Origin: Bacteroidales bacterium | GTDB taxonomy: Bacteria; Bacteroidota; Bacteroidia; Bacteroidales; UBA932 | Direction: 5' to 3' | DNA: 43,132 nt | Assembly (NCBI GenBank): GCA_012744435.1 | Contig: JAAYCA010000026.1 | Coordinates: 1 to 43,132 of the forward strand | In this document: piece after piece, positions 34,257 through 43,132 of the stretch | Numbering within the stretch: the first letter of the stretch is position 1 | Layout of the letters: the number at the start of each line of letters is the position of its first letter | Position numbers and translations under genes: made by a program | The notes under the pieces: model-generated | The model's input: the letters and a program-made list of their open reading frames with translations, nothing else | The model's database searches: none | What the model was told of the DNA's origin: nothing

Positions 34257-34850
34257 ATGATAGAGTACATTTCAGGAAAGCTTGTGACGCTGACCCCGAC
34301 GATGGCCGTCATCGACAATCAGGGGATCGGCTACGGCGTGGAGATCTCTCTCCAGACATACGACGCGCTGAACGGCAAAGGCGAGGCCTCGGTCTATCTC
34401 CAGCGGCAAATCAATCCCCGCGACGGCGTCGAAGTCGATTACGGATTCGCGACGAAAGAGGAGCGCGAGCTCTTCCGGCAGATCACCAGCGTGTCCGGCA
34501 TGGGCGCCGCATCGGCCAGGATGGTCCTTTCCTCCCTGTCCGCAGAAGAGCTGCGGAATGCCATTCTCAGCGAGGATGTCGGCCGGCTCAAAGGCGTCAA
34601 GGGAATCGGGCTCAAGACGGCCCAGCGCCTGGTGCTGGAGCTGAAGGACAAGATCGTCAAGGGGGACGGCGACGGCGCGGACGTGCTCTTCCGCACAGAC
34701 AGCGGTGCCGCTGCGGAAGAAGCGGCGACGGCCCTGCAGATGCTGGGTTTTGCAAAACCGAACATCAACAAAGCCCTCCAGGCCATCCTAAAACAGGATC
34801 CCCACGCCTCGGTCGAAGAGCTTATCAAGGCGGCGCTGCAGCGGCTTTAG
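34257..34850 (+). CDS. ruvA: Holliday junction branch migration protein RuvA
   Basis: DNA-binding subunit of the RuvAB branch-migration complex. 197 aa: OB-fold domain I (MIEYISGKLVTLTPTMAVIDNQGIGYGVEI), helix-hairpin-helix domain II (ITSVSGMGAASARMVLS and LKGVKGIGLKTAQRLVLELKDKI) and C-terminal domain III (about 150-197) that contacts RuvB. Its partner ruvB lies about 7 kb away on the opposite strand. It is convergent with mnmG, 6 bases between stops. Confidence 0.97.
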   Translation: MIEYISGKLVTLTPTMAVIDNQGIGYGVEISLQTYDALNGKGEASVYLQRQINPRDGVEVDYGFATKEERELFRQITSVSGMGAASARMVLSSLSAEELRNAILSEDVGRLKGVKGIGLKTAQRLVLELKDKIVKGDGDGADVLFRTDSGAAAEEAATALQMLGFAKPNINKALQAILKQDPHASVEELIKAALQRL

Positions 34851-34856
34851 CCGGCG

Positions 34857-36719
34857 TCAGCGGCCGAAATAAACCAACAGCACGGAGATGTCCGCGGGCG
34901 ACACCCCGGAGATCCGGGAGGCCTGAGCGAGGGTCTGCGGCCGATACTTTTTCAATTTCTGCCGGCACTCTATCGTCAAGCCCGACAGGCTGTCAAAATC
35001 AAATCCATCAGGAATCCGCAGGTTCTCCAGCCGGCGGATTTTTTCTGCAAGGGCAAGCTCCCGATCAATGTAACCCTTGTAGCGAAGGGAGATTTCAACA
35101 CTTTCCACCTCTTCCTGTTGATAAGTTCCACGTGGAACGATTTGCAACAGTTCCATGAGGGTCACTTCCGGACGCGTGGCCAGATCTGCGATCTTCTTGG
35201 ACTCCGAAATCGTCGCGGATCCGACGGATTCGAGATAAGGATTCACCGCCTTCGCGGTCAGATTTGTGCGTTCGCAATAGCTCTGGAGCTTCGAAATGCG
35301 GTTGTATTTCTCGCAGGTCGCGGCATAGCGCGCCTCATCGACCAGGCCGAGTTCGTGCGCCAGCGGCGTGAGGCGGATATCGGCATTATCCTGGCGCAGG
35401 AGGATACGGTATTCTGCCCGTGAGGTAAACATCCGATAAGGCTCATCGACGCCTTTGGTGACAAGGTCGTCGATCAGTACGCCGATATAAGACTGGTCGC
35501 GGTGCAGGACAAGCGGGTCCTGTTCGCGCAGTTTGCGGTGGGCGTTGATCCCCGCCAGGAGTCCCTGTGCGGCAGCTTCCTCATAGCCGGTGGTCCCGTT
35601 GACCTGGCCGGCCAGGAAGAGGTTCTCCACACATCTTGATTCAAGGGTCTGGCGCAGCAGCGTGGGGTCGAAGTAGTCGTATTCGACCGCATAGGCCGGG
35701 CGGAAGATCTTGACGTTTTCAAGGCCCTCGATGGCGTGGAGCGCCTCCAGCTGGATTTCCAGCGGCAGCGAAGAAGAAAAGCCCTGCAGATAGAATTCGT
35801 TGGTCCAGCGCCCCTCCGGTTCCAGGAAAAGCTGGTGCGCGTCATTGTCTGGAAAGACGCGGAGTTTGTCTTCGATGCTGGGACAATAGCGCGGTCCCCT
35901 GCCGTGGATCATCCCGGAAAACAGCGGAGAGTCGTCGAACCCGGACCGAAGGATGTCGTGGACGCGTTCGTTGGTGTGCAGGATATAACAATTCATCTGC
36001 GACGCCCCTTTGGCCTGTACGGCCGACGGCTCCGGCCGGAAAGAAAAGCGCGCAGGATCCGGATCGCCCGGCTGGACGATCAGCTTCGCGGTGTCCACCG
36101 AGGAAATGTCGATCCTCGGCGGAGTGCCGGTCTTCATCCGGTCGGTCACAAGCCCCCGTTCGACGAGTTGTTCCGTCAAACCATATGAGGCCGGCTCGCC
36201 AAGGCGTCCGCCCTCCATCTGGTGGCGACCGATGAAAAGTTTGCCCGAAAGGAAGGTTCCGGCCGTCAAAACAACCGCCTGAGACTTGAAAATCGCCCCG
36301 GTATTGGTCTTGACCCCGCAGATTTTTGAATTCTCAAAGAGAAAAGAGACCGCAGAATCCGCGTAAATGTCTAATTTACAGGCACTTTCGAGGATTTTCC
36401 GCCATTCCAGAGAAAAACGGATTTTATCGCATTGCGCCCGCGGACTCCACATCGCCGGCCCCTTCGAGCGGTTGAGCATGCGAAACTGGAGCGTGGTGCG
36501 GTCCGTGACGACACCGCTCCATCCGCCAAGCGCATCGATCTCCCGGACGATCTGTCCTTTGGCGATGCCTCCCATCGCCGGGTTGCAGGACATCTTGGCG
36601 AAACCCAGCATGTCCATCGTCACAAGCAAAACGGACGAGCCGAGCGTTGCGGCCGCCATGGCAGCCTCACAGCCGGCGTGACCGCCGCCGACGACGATGA
36701 TATCATACTCGGTCTTCAT
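34857..36719 (-). CDS. mnmG: tRNA uridine-5-carboxymethylaminomethyl modification enzyme MnmG (GidA)
   Basis: FAD enzyme that, with MnmE, modifies U34 of certain tRNAs. 620 aa: FAD motif [17 protein letters not shown] near the start, [41 protein letters not shown] and [19 protein letters not shown]. Its ATG overlaps the ybeY stop by 4 nt (ATGA). The coding region carries a parS-like palindrome at 35125-35138, over the codons for VPRGT. Confidence 0.97.
   Translation of the reverse strand: MKTEYDIIVVGGGHAGCEAAMAAATLGSSVLLVTMDMLGFAKMSCNPAMGGIAKGQIVREIDALGGWSGVVTDRTTLQFRMLNRSKGPAMWSPRAQCDKIRFSLEWRKILESACKLDIYADSAVSFLFENSKICGVKTNTGAIFKSQAVVLTAGTFLSGKLFIGRHQMEGGRLGEPASYGLTEQLVERGLVTDRMKTGTPPRIDISSVDTAKLIVQPGDPDPARFSFRPEPSAVQAKGASQMNCYILHTNERVHDILRSGFDDSPLFSGMIHGRGPRYCPSIEDKLRVFPDNDAHQLFLEPEGRWTNEFYLQGFSSSLPLEIQLEALHAIEGLENVKIFRPAYAVEYDYFDPTLLRQTLESRCVENLFLAGQVNGTTGYEEAAAQGLLAGINAHRKLREQDPLVLHRDQSYIGVLIDDLVTKGVDEPYRMFTSRAEYRILLRQDNADIRLTPLAHELGLVDEARYAATCEKYNRISKLQSYCERTNLTAKAVNPYLESVGSATISESKKIADLATRPEVTLMELLQIVPRGTYQQEEVESVEISLRYKGYIDRELALAEKIRRLENLRIPDGFDFDSLSGLTIECRQKLKKYRPQTLAQASRISGVSPADISVLLVYFGR
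35116..35138. other. parS-like centromere site inside mnmG, with an adjacent DnaA-box-like motif
   Basis: GTTCCACGTGGAAC (35125-35138) is a perfect 14-bp palindrome identical to the core of the ParB-binding parS consensus TGTTNCACGTGNAACA. Directly beside it, TGTTGATAA (35116-35124) is the complement of TTATCAACA, one base from the DnaA box TTATCCACA. parS sites usually lie near the replication origin, and gidA/mnmG is often close to it. Confidence 0.65.
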
Positions 36720-37144
36720 CGCAGGGCGGCTTTCATTTCAAGGTAATAATTCTCCTTGCGGCGCATCGTGGCCGTCTCCTCCTCCGTGTGATCGTCATAG
36801 CCGATCAGGTGCAGCAGGCCGTGGACCATCACCCGGTCGAGCTCGTCGGCAAACGATACGCCGTACCAGGCGGCGTTCTCGCGAACCGAGTCGATGCTGA
36901 TGAAAAGGTCGCCGGAGAGAAGATCCTTTTCACAATAATCAAAGGTAATGATGTCCGTGAAATAGTCGTGCTGGAGATAGCGCATGTTCACGTCCAGGAT
37001 ATAACGGTCGGAGCAGAAGATGATGTTGATCGCACCCAGGCGGCGCACCTCGCTGCCGGCGACCATCTTCAACCAGCTGTTGTTCAGCCTTTTTTGCTTC
37101 AATTCAAAGCGAATGTCTTCCTGAAAATACCGGATCATGGCCAT
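36716..37144 (-). CDS. ybeY: Endoribonuclease/rRNA maturation factor YbeY
   Basis: Zinc-dependent RNase acting in 16S rRNA 3'-end maturation and ribosome quality control. 142 aa with the metal site [16 protein letters not shown] (about 110-125). The start is ATG 37144 or ATG 37138 two codons later. A -7 element lies 8 nt upstream. It is co-transcribed with mnmG. Confidence 0.94.
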   Translation of the reverse strand: MAMIRYFQEDIRFELKQKRLNNSWLKMVAGSEVRRLGAINIIFCSDRYILDVNMRYLQHDYFTDIITFDYCEKDLLSGDLFISIDSVRENAAWYGVSFADELDRVMVHGLLHLIGYDDHTEEETATMRRKENYYLEMKAALR

Positions 37145-37152
37145 ATTTTTGG

Positions 37153-37160
37153 CAAATTTA
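37153..37160 (-). promoter_or_regulatory. -7 promoter element of ybeY-mnmG
   Basis: The minus strand reads TAAATTTG, matching TAnnTTTG, 8 nt before the ybeY ATG, indicating a very short or absent leader. Confidence 0.55.
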
Positions 37161-37179
37161 CGAGTATTAAATGAAAAAA

Positions 37180-37210
37180 TTGGAATTGAAAATAAATATT
37201 TCTATCTTTG
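37180..37210 (+). promoter_or_regulatory. Promoter of tonB
   Basis: TTG at 37180-37182 (-33) and TATCTTTG at 37203-37210 (-7) are separated by 20 nt, the usual Bacteroidetes spacing. The ATG is 34 nt downstream. Confidence 0.7.
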
Positions 37211-37244
37211 AAACTCGAATGTAGATTTTTTAATAACCACAAAT

Positions 37245-37934
37245 ATGGAAGTCAAGAAATCACCCAAAGCTGATCTCAACAACAAGAAGCTCTTGTTCGT
37301 CGAGATAGGATTGGTCCTGTCTCTTCTGGTCACGATCTTCGCGTTCGAATTCCAGACCAAAGAGAAAGAAGAAACTCTCTTTGTTCAGGAAAACACCGAA
37401 CTCATTGAGGAAGAGATTATTCCGATCACTCAGGAAGCACCTCCGCCCCCCCCTGAGGCACCGAAGATTCCCGTCCTCTCCGACCAGATCGACATCGTGG
37501 ACGACGACATCAAGGTCGAGGACAACATCCTTAACCTTGAAGATGACGCCACCCTCGGCGTTGAGATTATGGACTACGTAGAGGAGGTCGAGGAAGAGGT
37601 CGTCGAGGAGGAAGCGATTCCGTTCGCCCTCGTCGAGGAGAAACCCCAGTTCCAGGGCGGCGACGCCAACACCTTCTCGAAATGGGTTTCCCAGCACCTG
37701 GAGTATCCTGAAATCGCCAAGGAGAATGGCGTATCCGGCCGCGTCATGGTTCAATTCACCGTGAATCCGAACGGCTCCGTCTCCGACGTGAAGATCCTCC
37801 GTGGCGTGGATCCTTCCCTCGACAGGGAAGCTGTCCGCGTGATCCAGAGCTCCCCGAAGTGGACGCCCGGCAAGCAGAGAGACCGCGCCGTGAAGGTTAC
37901 CTATCAGTTCCCTGTGATCTTCCAGCTGCGATAA
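37245..37934 (+). CDS. tonB: Energy transducer TonB
   Basis: Links the inner-membrane proton gradient to TonB-dependent outer-membrane receptors. 229 aa: short cytoplasmic start, membrane helix at about 18-37, a linker with APPPPPEAPK (about 65-74), a very acidic spacer (about 80-125, VEEVEEEVVEEEA) and the C-terminal TonB domain (about 145-229: YPEIAKENGVSGRVMVQFTV and RDRAVKVTYQFPVIFQLR). The long acidic spacer rather than a Pro/Lys-rich one is typical of Bacteroidetes TonB. A terminator separates it from hflX. No exbB or exbD is in the window. Confidence 0.92.
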   Translation: MEVKKSPKADLNNKKLLFVEIGLVLSLLVTIFAFEFQTKEKEETLFVQENTELIEEEIIPITQEAPPPPPEAPKIPVLSDQIDIVDDDIKVEDNILNLEDDATLGVEIMDYVEEVEEEVVEEEAIPFALVEEKPQFQGGDANTFSKWVSQHLEYPEIAKENGVSGRVMVQFTVNPNGSVSDVKILRGVDPSLDREAVRVIQSSPKWTPGKQRDRAVKVTYQFPVIFQLR

Positions 37935-37954
37935 TCCTGCAAAAACAAATGAGA

Positions 37955-37983
37955 GGCCGTCCGTACGCGGATGGCCTTTTTTT
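37955..37983 (+). terminator. Terminator between tonB and hflX
   Basis: GGCCGTCCG pairs with CGGATGGCC (one G-T) around a TACG tetraloop, followed by T7. The hflX ATG is only 8 bases after the T-run, so hflX depends on read-through or an unseen promoter. Confidence 0.9.
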
Positions 37984-37991
37984 GACTGAGC

Positions 37992-39176
37992 ATGCAAGAG
38001 ACCAGAGAAGAAAAAGCCGTCTTTGTCGGAATCATCCGACAGAATGACGACGAACGGAAAATCTACGAATACCTCGATGAACTGCAGTTCCTGGCCGAGA
38101 CGGCCGGAGCCGTCGGAGACAAAAAGTTCGTACAGCGTGTCGACCGGCCCGACAAGGCCACCTACATCCGCAGCGGAAAGCTCAAGGAAATAGCCGCCTA
38201 CTGCGAGGATAACCATATCGACTACGTCATCTTCGACGACGAGCTGACCGGGATGCAGCAGCGGAATATCGAGAATATCATCAAGAGTTCCGCCGTGATC
38301 GACCGGACCAGCCTGATCCTCGAAATCTTCTCCCAGCGCGCCCAGACAGCCTACGCGAAAACGCAGGTGGAGCTGGCCCGCTACAACTACATGCTCCCCC
38401 GCCTGGCGGGCATGTGGACCCACCTGGAGCGCCAGCGCGGCGGCATGGGGACCCGGGGCGGCATGGGAGAAACCCAAATTGAAGTGGACCGCCGCATCGT
38501 GCGCGAGCGTATCTCCAAGCTCAAGGAAGATCTGAAGAAAATAGACAAGCAGATGGCCACCCAGCGCGGAAACCGCGGCCAGCTGGTGCGCCTGTCGCTG
38601 GTGGGCTACACCAACGTGGGCAAATCCACCCTGATGAACCTGCTGTCCAAATCGGAGGTTTTCGCGGAAAACAAACTCTTCGCCACGCTCGACACCACCG
38701 TCCGGAAAGTCGTTATCGGGAACGTTCCTTTCCTGCTGAGCGACACGGTCGGCTTCATCCGAAAACTCCCCACACAGCTCATAGAAGCCTTCAAAAGCAC
38801 CCTGGACGAGGTTCGCGAAGCGGATATCCTGGTCCACGTCGTGGATATCTCGCATCCCGACTATGAAGAGCAGATGGAGGTCGTGGACAAGACACTCAAG
38901 GACATTTCCGCCGCCGACAAACCCGTCTATGTCGTCTTCAACAAGACAGACGCCTATAGCTTCGAACCCTATGACGAGTTCTCCCTGGAACCCCGGACGG
39001 AGAAGAATTTCACCCTGGAAGAAGTCAAGAATAAATGGATCAGCGGACGCAAGATCCCCTGTATCTTCGTCTCGGCCATCAAAAAGGAGAACATCGAAAA
39101 ACTCCGCGACGACATTTATAAAATGGTCGCGGAGATCCATGCGGGGCGCTACCCCTTCAATAATTTCCTCTGGTAG
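37992..39176 (+). CDS. hflX: GTPase HflX
   Basis: Ribosome-binding GTPase that rescues or splits stalled ribosomes under stress. 394 aa: N-terminal HflX domain with RSGKLKEIAAYCEDN, linker with GGMGTRGGMGETQIEVDRR, then the G domain with GYTNVGKST (G1, about 205-213), DTTVRK, SDTVGFIRKLP (G3) and NKTD (G4). The stop codon directly abuts the stop of convergent frdB with no base between. Confidence 0.96.
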   Translation: MQETREEKAVFVGIIRQNDDERKIYEYLDELQFLAETAGAVGDKKFVQRVDRPDKATYIRSGKLKEIAAYCEDNHIDYVIFDDELTGMQQRNIENIIKSSAVIDRTSLILEIFSQRAQTAYAKTQVELARYNYMLPRLAGMWTHLERQRGGMGTRGGMGETQIEVDRRIVRERISKLKEDLKKIDKQMATQRGNRGQLVRLSLVGYTNVGKSTLMNLLSKSEVFAENKLFATLDTTVRKVVIGNVPFLLSDTVGFIRKLPTQLIEAFKSTLDEVREADILVHVVDISHPDYEEQMEVVDKTLKDISAADKPVYVVFNKTDAYSFEPYDEFSLEPRTEKNFTLEEVKNKWISGRKIPCIFVSAIKKENIEKLRDDIYKMVAEIHAGRYPFNNFLW

Positions 39177-39956
39177 CTAATCGGAGAACTTCGCCTTCAG
39201 GAATTCCCGGTTCAGGCGTGCGATATGCGAAACGGTGATGCCCTTCGGGCACTCGAGTTCGCAGGCGCGCGTGTTGGTGCAGTTTCCGAAGCCCAGTTCG
39301 TCCATCTTGGCCACCATGGCCTTGGCGCGGCGCTTGGCTTCCGGACGTCCCTGCGGAAGCAGGGCCAGGGAGCTAACGCGCGCTGCCACGAACAGCATGG
39401 CGGAGCCGTTCTTGCAGGTCGCGACACAAGCGCCACAACCCACACAGGAAGCGGCATCCATGCTGTCTTCGGCACGGTCGTGCGGAATCAGGATGTTGTT
39501 GGCATCCTGCGCGGCGCCGGTACGTACGGAGATAAAGCCGCCGGCCTGCAGGATCTTGTCGAAAGCCGTACGGTCCACCACCAGATCCTTGATGACCGGA
39601 AAGGCCGCACTGCGCCAGGGTTCCACCGTAATGGTCGCTCCGTCCTTGAAATGACGCATAAACAGCTGGCAGGTGGTGACATGGTCGTCCGGCCCGTGTG
39701 CGCGGCCGTCTATGTACAGGGAACAGGCCCCGCAGATGCCCTCGCGGCAATCGTGGTCGAACGAAACGGGACCGCTGCTCTGGCAGCCGCGTTCTACCGC
39801 GACGGGATCGCATCCTTCGTGGATAAGCTGTTCATTGAGAATATCAAGCATCTCGAGGAAAGACGCATCCTCCTCGATTCCGGAAATATGATAGGTTTCA
39901 AAATGACCTTTCACCTTGGCGTTCTTCTGACGCCATATTTTCAGATTGAATTCCAT
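39177..39956 (-). CDS. frdB: Succinate dehydrogenase/fumarate reductase iron-sulfur subunit
   Basis: Electron-transfer subunit of complex II or quinol:fumarate reductase. 259 aa: plant-type [2Fe-2S] site with [15 protein letters not shown] and the earlier ERGCQSSGP segment, then [11 protein letters not shown] and [11 protein letters not shown] for the [4Fe-4S] and [3Fe-4S] clusters. In anaerobic Bacteroidales this enzyme reduces fumarate for succinate production. It starts 5 bases after frdA ends. Confidence 0.95.
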   Translation of the reverse strand: MEFNLKIWRQKNAKVKGHFETYHISGIEEDASFLEMLDILNEQLIHEGCDPVAVERGCQSSGPVSFDHDCREGICGACSLYIDGRAHGPDDHVTTCQLFMRHFKDGATITVEPWRSAAFPVIKDLVVDRTAFDKILQAGGFISVRTGAAQDANNILIPHDRAEDSMDAASCVGCGACVATCKNGSAMLFVAARVSSLALLPQGRPEAKRRAKAMVAKMDELGFGNCTNTRACELECPKGITVSHIARLNREFLKAKFSD

Positions 39957-39961
39957 CGCGA

Positions 39962-41908
<1,947 letters not shown>

Positions 41909-41929
41909 ATTCAATGGTTGTTATTTCAT

Positions 41930-42949
41930 TTAAAACAGCGTATTCGCATTGTTCTGATAAGGGTCCAGTCCCAGATGCCTGTAGGAAAGCTCCGTCGCCA
42001 CGCGCCCGCGCTGCGTGCGCACGATGTATCCTTCTTTGATAAGGAAAGGCTCGTAAACCTCCTCATAGGTGCCCTGGTCTTCACCGATCGCCGTTGAAAG
42101 CGTGTTGGCTCCCACGGGACCGCCCTTGAACGTGGATATGATGGTCCGGAGGATCTTGTTGTCGATGGCGTCCAGCCCCCGTTTGTCTATATTGAGCTTA
42201 TCCAGGGCATATCGGGAGATTTCCAGATCGATGTGTCCGTCTCCCATCACCTGGGCGAAATCCCGGACGCGACGGAGCAGCGAATTCGCGATTCGCGGCG
42301 TGCCGCGGCTGCGCAAGGCGATCTCCTGCGCCGCTTTCGGCTCGATCTCCACCTTCAGGATCCCGGCGCTGCGCTTCACGATCTTGACCAGATCTTCCGT
42401 ATCATAATATTCCAGGCCTTCGGTGATACCGAAACGCGCCCTCAGCGGCGCCGTCAGCAGACCGGCCCGCGTCGTCGCGCCCACAAGGGTGAACGGATTC
42501 AGGGAAATCCGGACAGAACGGGCTCCGGGCCCCTTGTCTATCATAATATCGATGACATAGTCCTCCATCGCGGAATAGAGGTATTCCTCCACCTCCGGAG
42601 AAAGCCGGTGAATCTCGTCGATAAAGAGAACGTCACCCGTCTCGAGGGAAGTCAGCAAGCCGGCAAGATCGCCGGGCCGGTCCAGGACGGGACCGGACGT
42701 GATCTTCATGTTGACGCCCATCTCATTGGCGATAATATGGGCCAGCGTGGTCTTTCCCAGACCCGGAGGGCCATGGAACAGCGTATGGTCCAGGGACTCT
42801 CCGCGCATCCTGGCCGCTTCGATATAAATTTTCAGACGGGAAACGATTTCTCCCTGACCCGTGAAATCTTCCAACTCCTGGGGCCGGATAATTCCGTCCA
42901 ATTCCTTATCTTTGCAGTCGTTTGTGTTATGAGGGTCGAAATCAGGCAT
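41930..42949 (-). CDS. ruvB: Holliday junction branch migration helicase RuvB
   Basis: AAA+ motor of the RuvAB complex. 339 aa: [18 protein letters not shown], Walker [14 protein letters not shown], Walker [12 protein letters not shown], sensor 1 [20 protein letters not shown] and a C-terminal winged helix ([20 protein letters not shown]). Its own promoter lies at 42974-42981. It is separated from ruvA by about 7 kb and placed before frdAB. Confidence 0.97.
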   Translation of the reverse strand: MPDFDPHNTNDCKDKELDGIIRPQELEDFTGQGEIVSRLKIYIEAARMRGESLDHTLFHGPPGLGKTTLAHIIANEMGVNMKITSGPVLDRPGDLAGLLTSLETGDVLFIDEIHRLSPEVEEYLYSAMEDYVIDIMIDKGPGARSVRISLNPFTLVGATTRAGLLTAPLRARFGITEGLEYYDTEDLVKIVKRSAGILKVEIEPKAAQEIALRSRGTPRIANSLLRRVRDFAQVMGDGHIDLEISRYALDKLNIDKRGLDAIDNKILRTIISTFKGGPVGANTLSTAIGEDQGTYEEVYEPFLIKEGYIVRTQRGRVATELSYRHLGLDPYQNNANTLF

Positions 42950-42973
42950 ACAATGTCAGCGACAATCAGAATA

Positions 42974-42981
42974 CAAATATA
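42974..42981 (-). promoter_or_regulatory. -7 promoter element of ruvB
   Basis: The minus strand reads TATATTTG, matching TAnnTTTG, 24 nt before the ruvB ATG. Confidence 0.6.
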
Positions 42982-42995
42982 GTTCTTTTATTTTG

Positions 42996-43066
42996 ATAAT
43001 TTGATGTTTTCTTATAGTCGTGTAGAAATGTTGATAAGTTATCAAAGCCATTAAACATCAAATTAT
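42996..43066. repeat. Nested inverted repeats in the AT-rich region upstream of ruvB
   Basis: A 14-bp perfect inverted repeat (ATAATTTGATGTTT at 42996-43009 and AAACATCAAATTAT at 43053-43066) encloses a 15-bp palindrome TTGATAA-G-TTATCAA (43031-43045). The inner one overlaps TGTTGATAA (43029-43037), a DnaA-box-like motif. The stretch from 42950 to the window end is clearly AT-richer than the rest and contains no gene I can support. Confidence 0.75.
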
Positions 43067-43132
43067 TAGGTAAAGGAAAAAGTGTTTGGAAACTTGTTGA
43101 AATGCTGTTTGCGGAGGAGTTGAAAAAAGGGG

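Noticed and set aside
42950..43132. A full chromosomal origin upstream of ruvB
   Set aside because: Only one imperfect DnaA-box-like motif and no dnaA or box cluster is visible; the region is noted only as palindromic and AT-rich.

Overview
The window looks like chromosomal DNA of a GC-rich member of the Bacteroidales (phylum Bacteroidota). The signs are the -7 promoter motif TAnnTTTG upstream of many genes, absence of clear Shine-Dalgarno sites, a single-chain SecDF, bacterial serine palmitoyltransferase, a CBM20-containing MalQ, a DUF4923 protein and LytS/LytTR regulation. I cannot place it to genus. I find 33 protein-coding genes, no rRNA, tRNA or CRISPR, no recognisable insertion sequence, and no gene-free stretch above about 300 bases.

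Layout. 1-1735: the N-terminal part of helicase HrpB (minus strand, cut by the window edge). 1819-5678: spt, a short-chain reductase that may be the next sphingolipid enzyme, and malQ (plus). 5884-8913: secDF (plus), convergent with dnaE (8962-12654, minus). 12815-19042: a minus-strand operon read porin, imelysin lipoprotein, di-haem oxidoreductase, fused ResB/CcsA cytochrome c assembly factor, probably for iron or redox work in the envelope. 19165-20996: a LytS-type kinase and LytTR regulator (minus). 21128-28571: a plus-strand cluster with two large Cthe_2159-type beta-helix lipoproteins, a small secreted repeat protein, a VTC-type polyphosphate polymerase domain protein, a DUF4956 membrane protein and a DUF2490 outer-membrane barrel. 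28568-31747: glyS, a degenerate ThiL/AIR-synthase-like protein and a DUF4923 protein (minus). 31787-34222: folK, a DUF59 protein, sufE and sufS, transcribed in the order sufS, sufE, DUF59, folK (minus). 34257-34850: ruvA (plus). 34857-37144: ybeY and mnmG (minus). 37245-39176: tonB and hflX (plus). 39177-42949: ruvB, frdA and frdB (minus).

The strongest candidate for an undescribed system is the 19.2-28.6 kb region. An inner-membrane VTC/DUF4956 pair (predicted cytoplasmic polymerase plus membrane partner), an outer-membrane barrel and two surface beta-helix lipoproteins lie next to a divergent two-component system, which suggests a regulated pathway for making or displaying a polyanion at the cell surface. 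That function is inference.

Other notable signals are a 14-bp parS-core palindrome inside mnmG, six genes whose -7 element lies only 4-9 nt from the start codon (likely leaderless mRNAs), identical terminator hairpins on both sides of dnaE, an in-frame palindromic duplication in hrpB, and a ThiL paralogue that appears to have lost its metal and nucleotide-binding aspartates.
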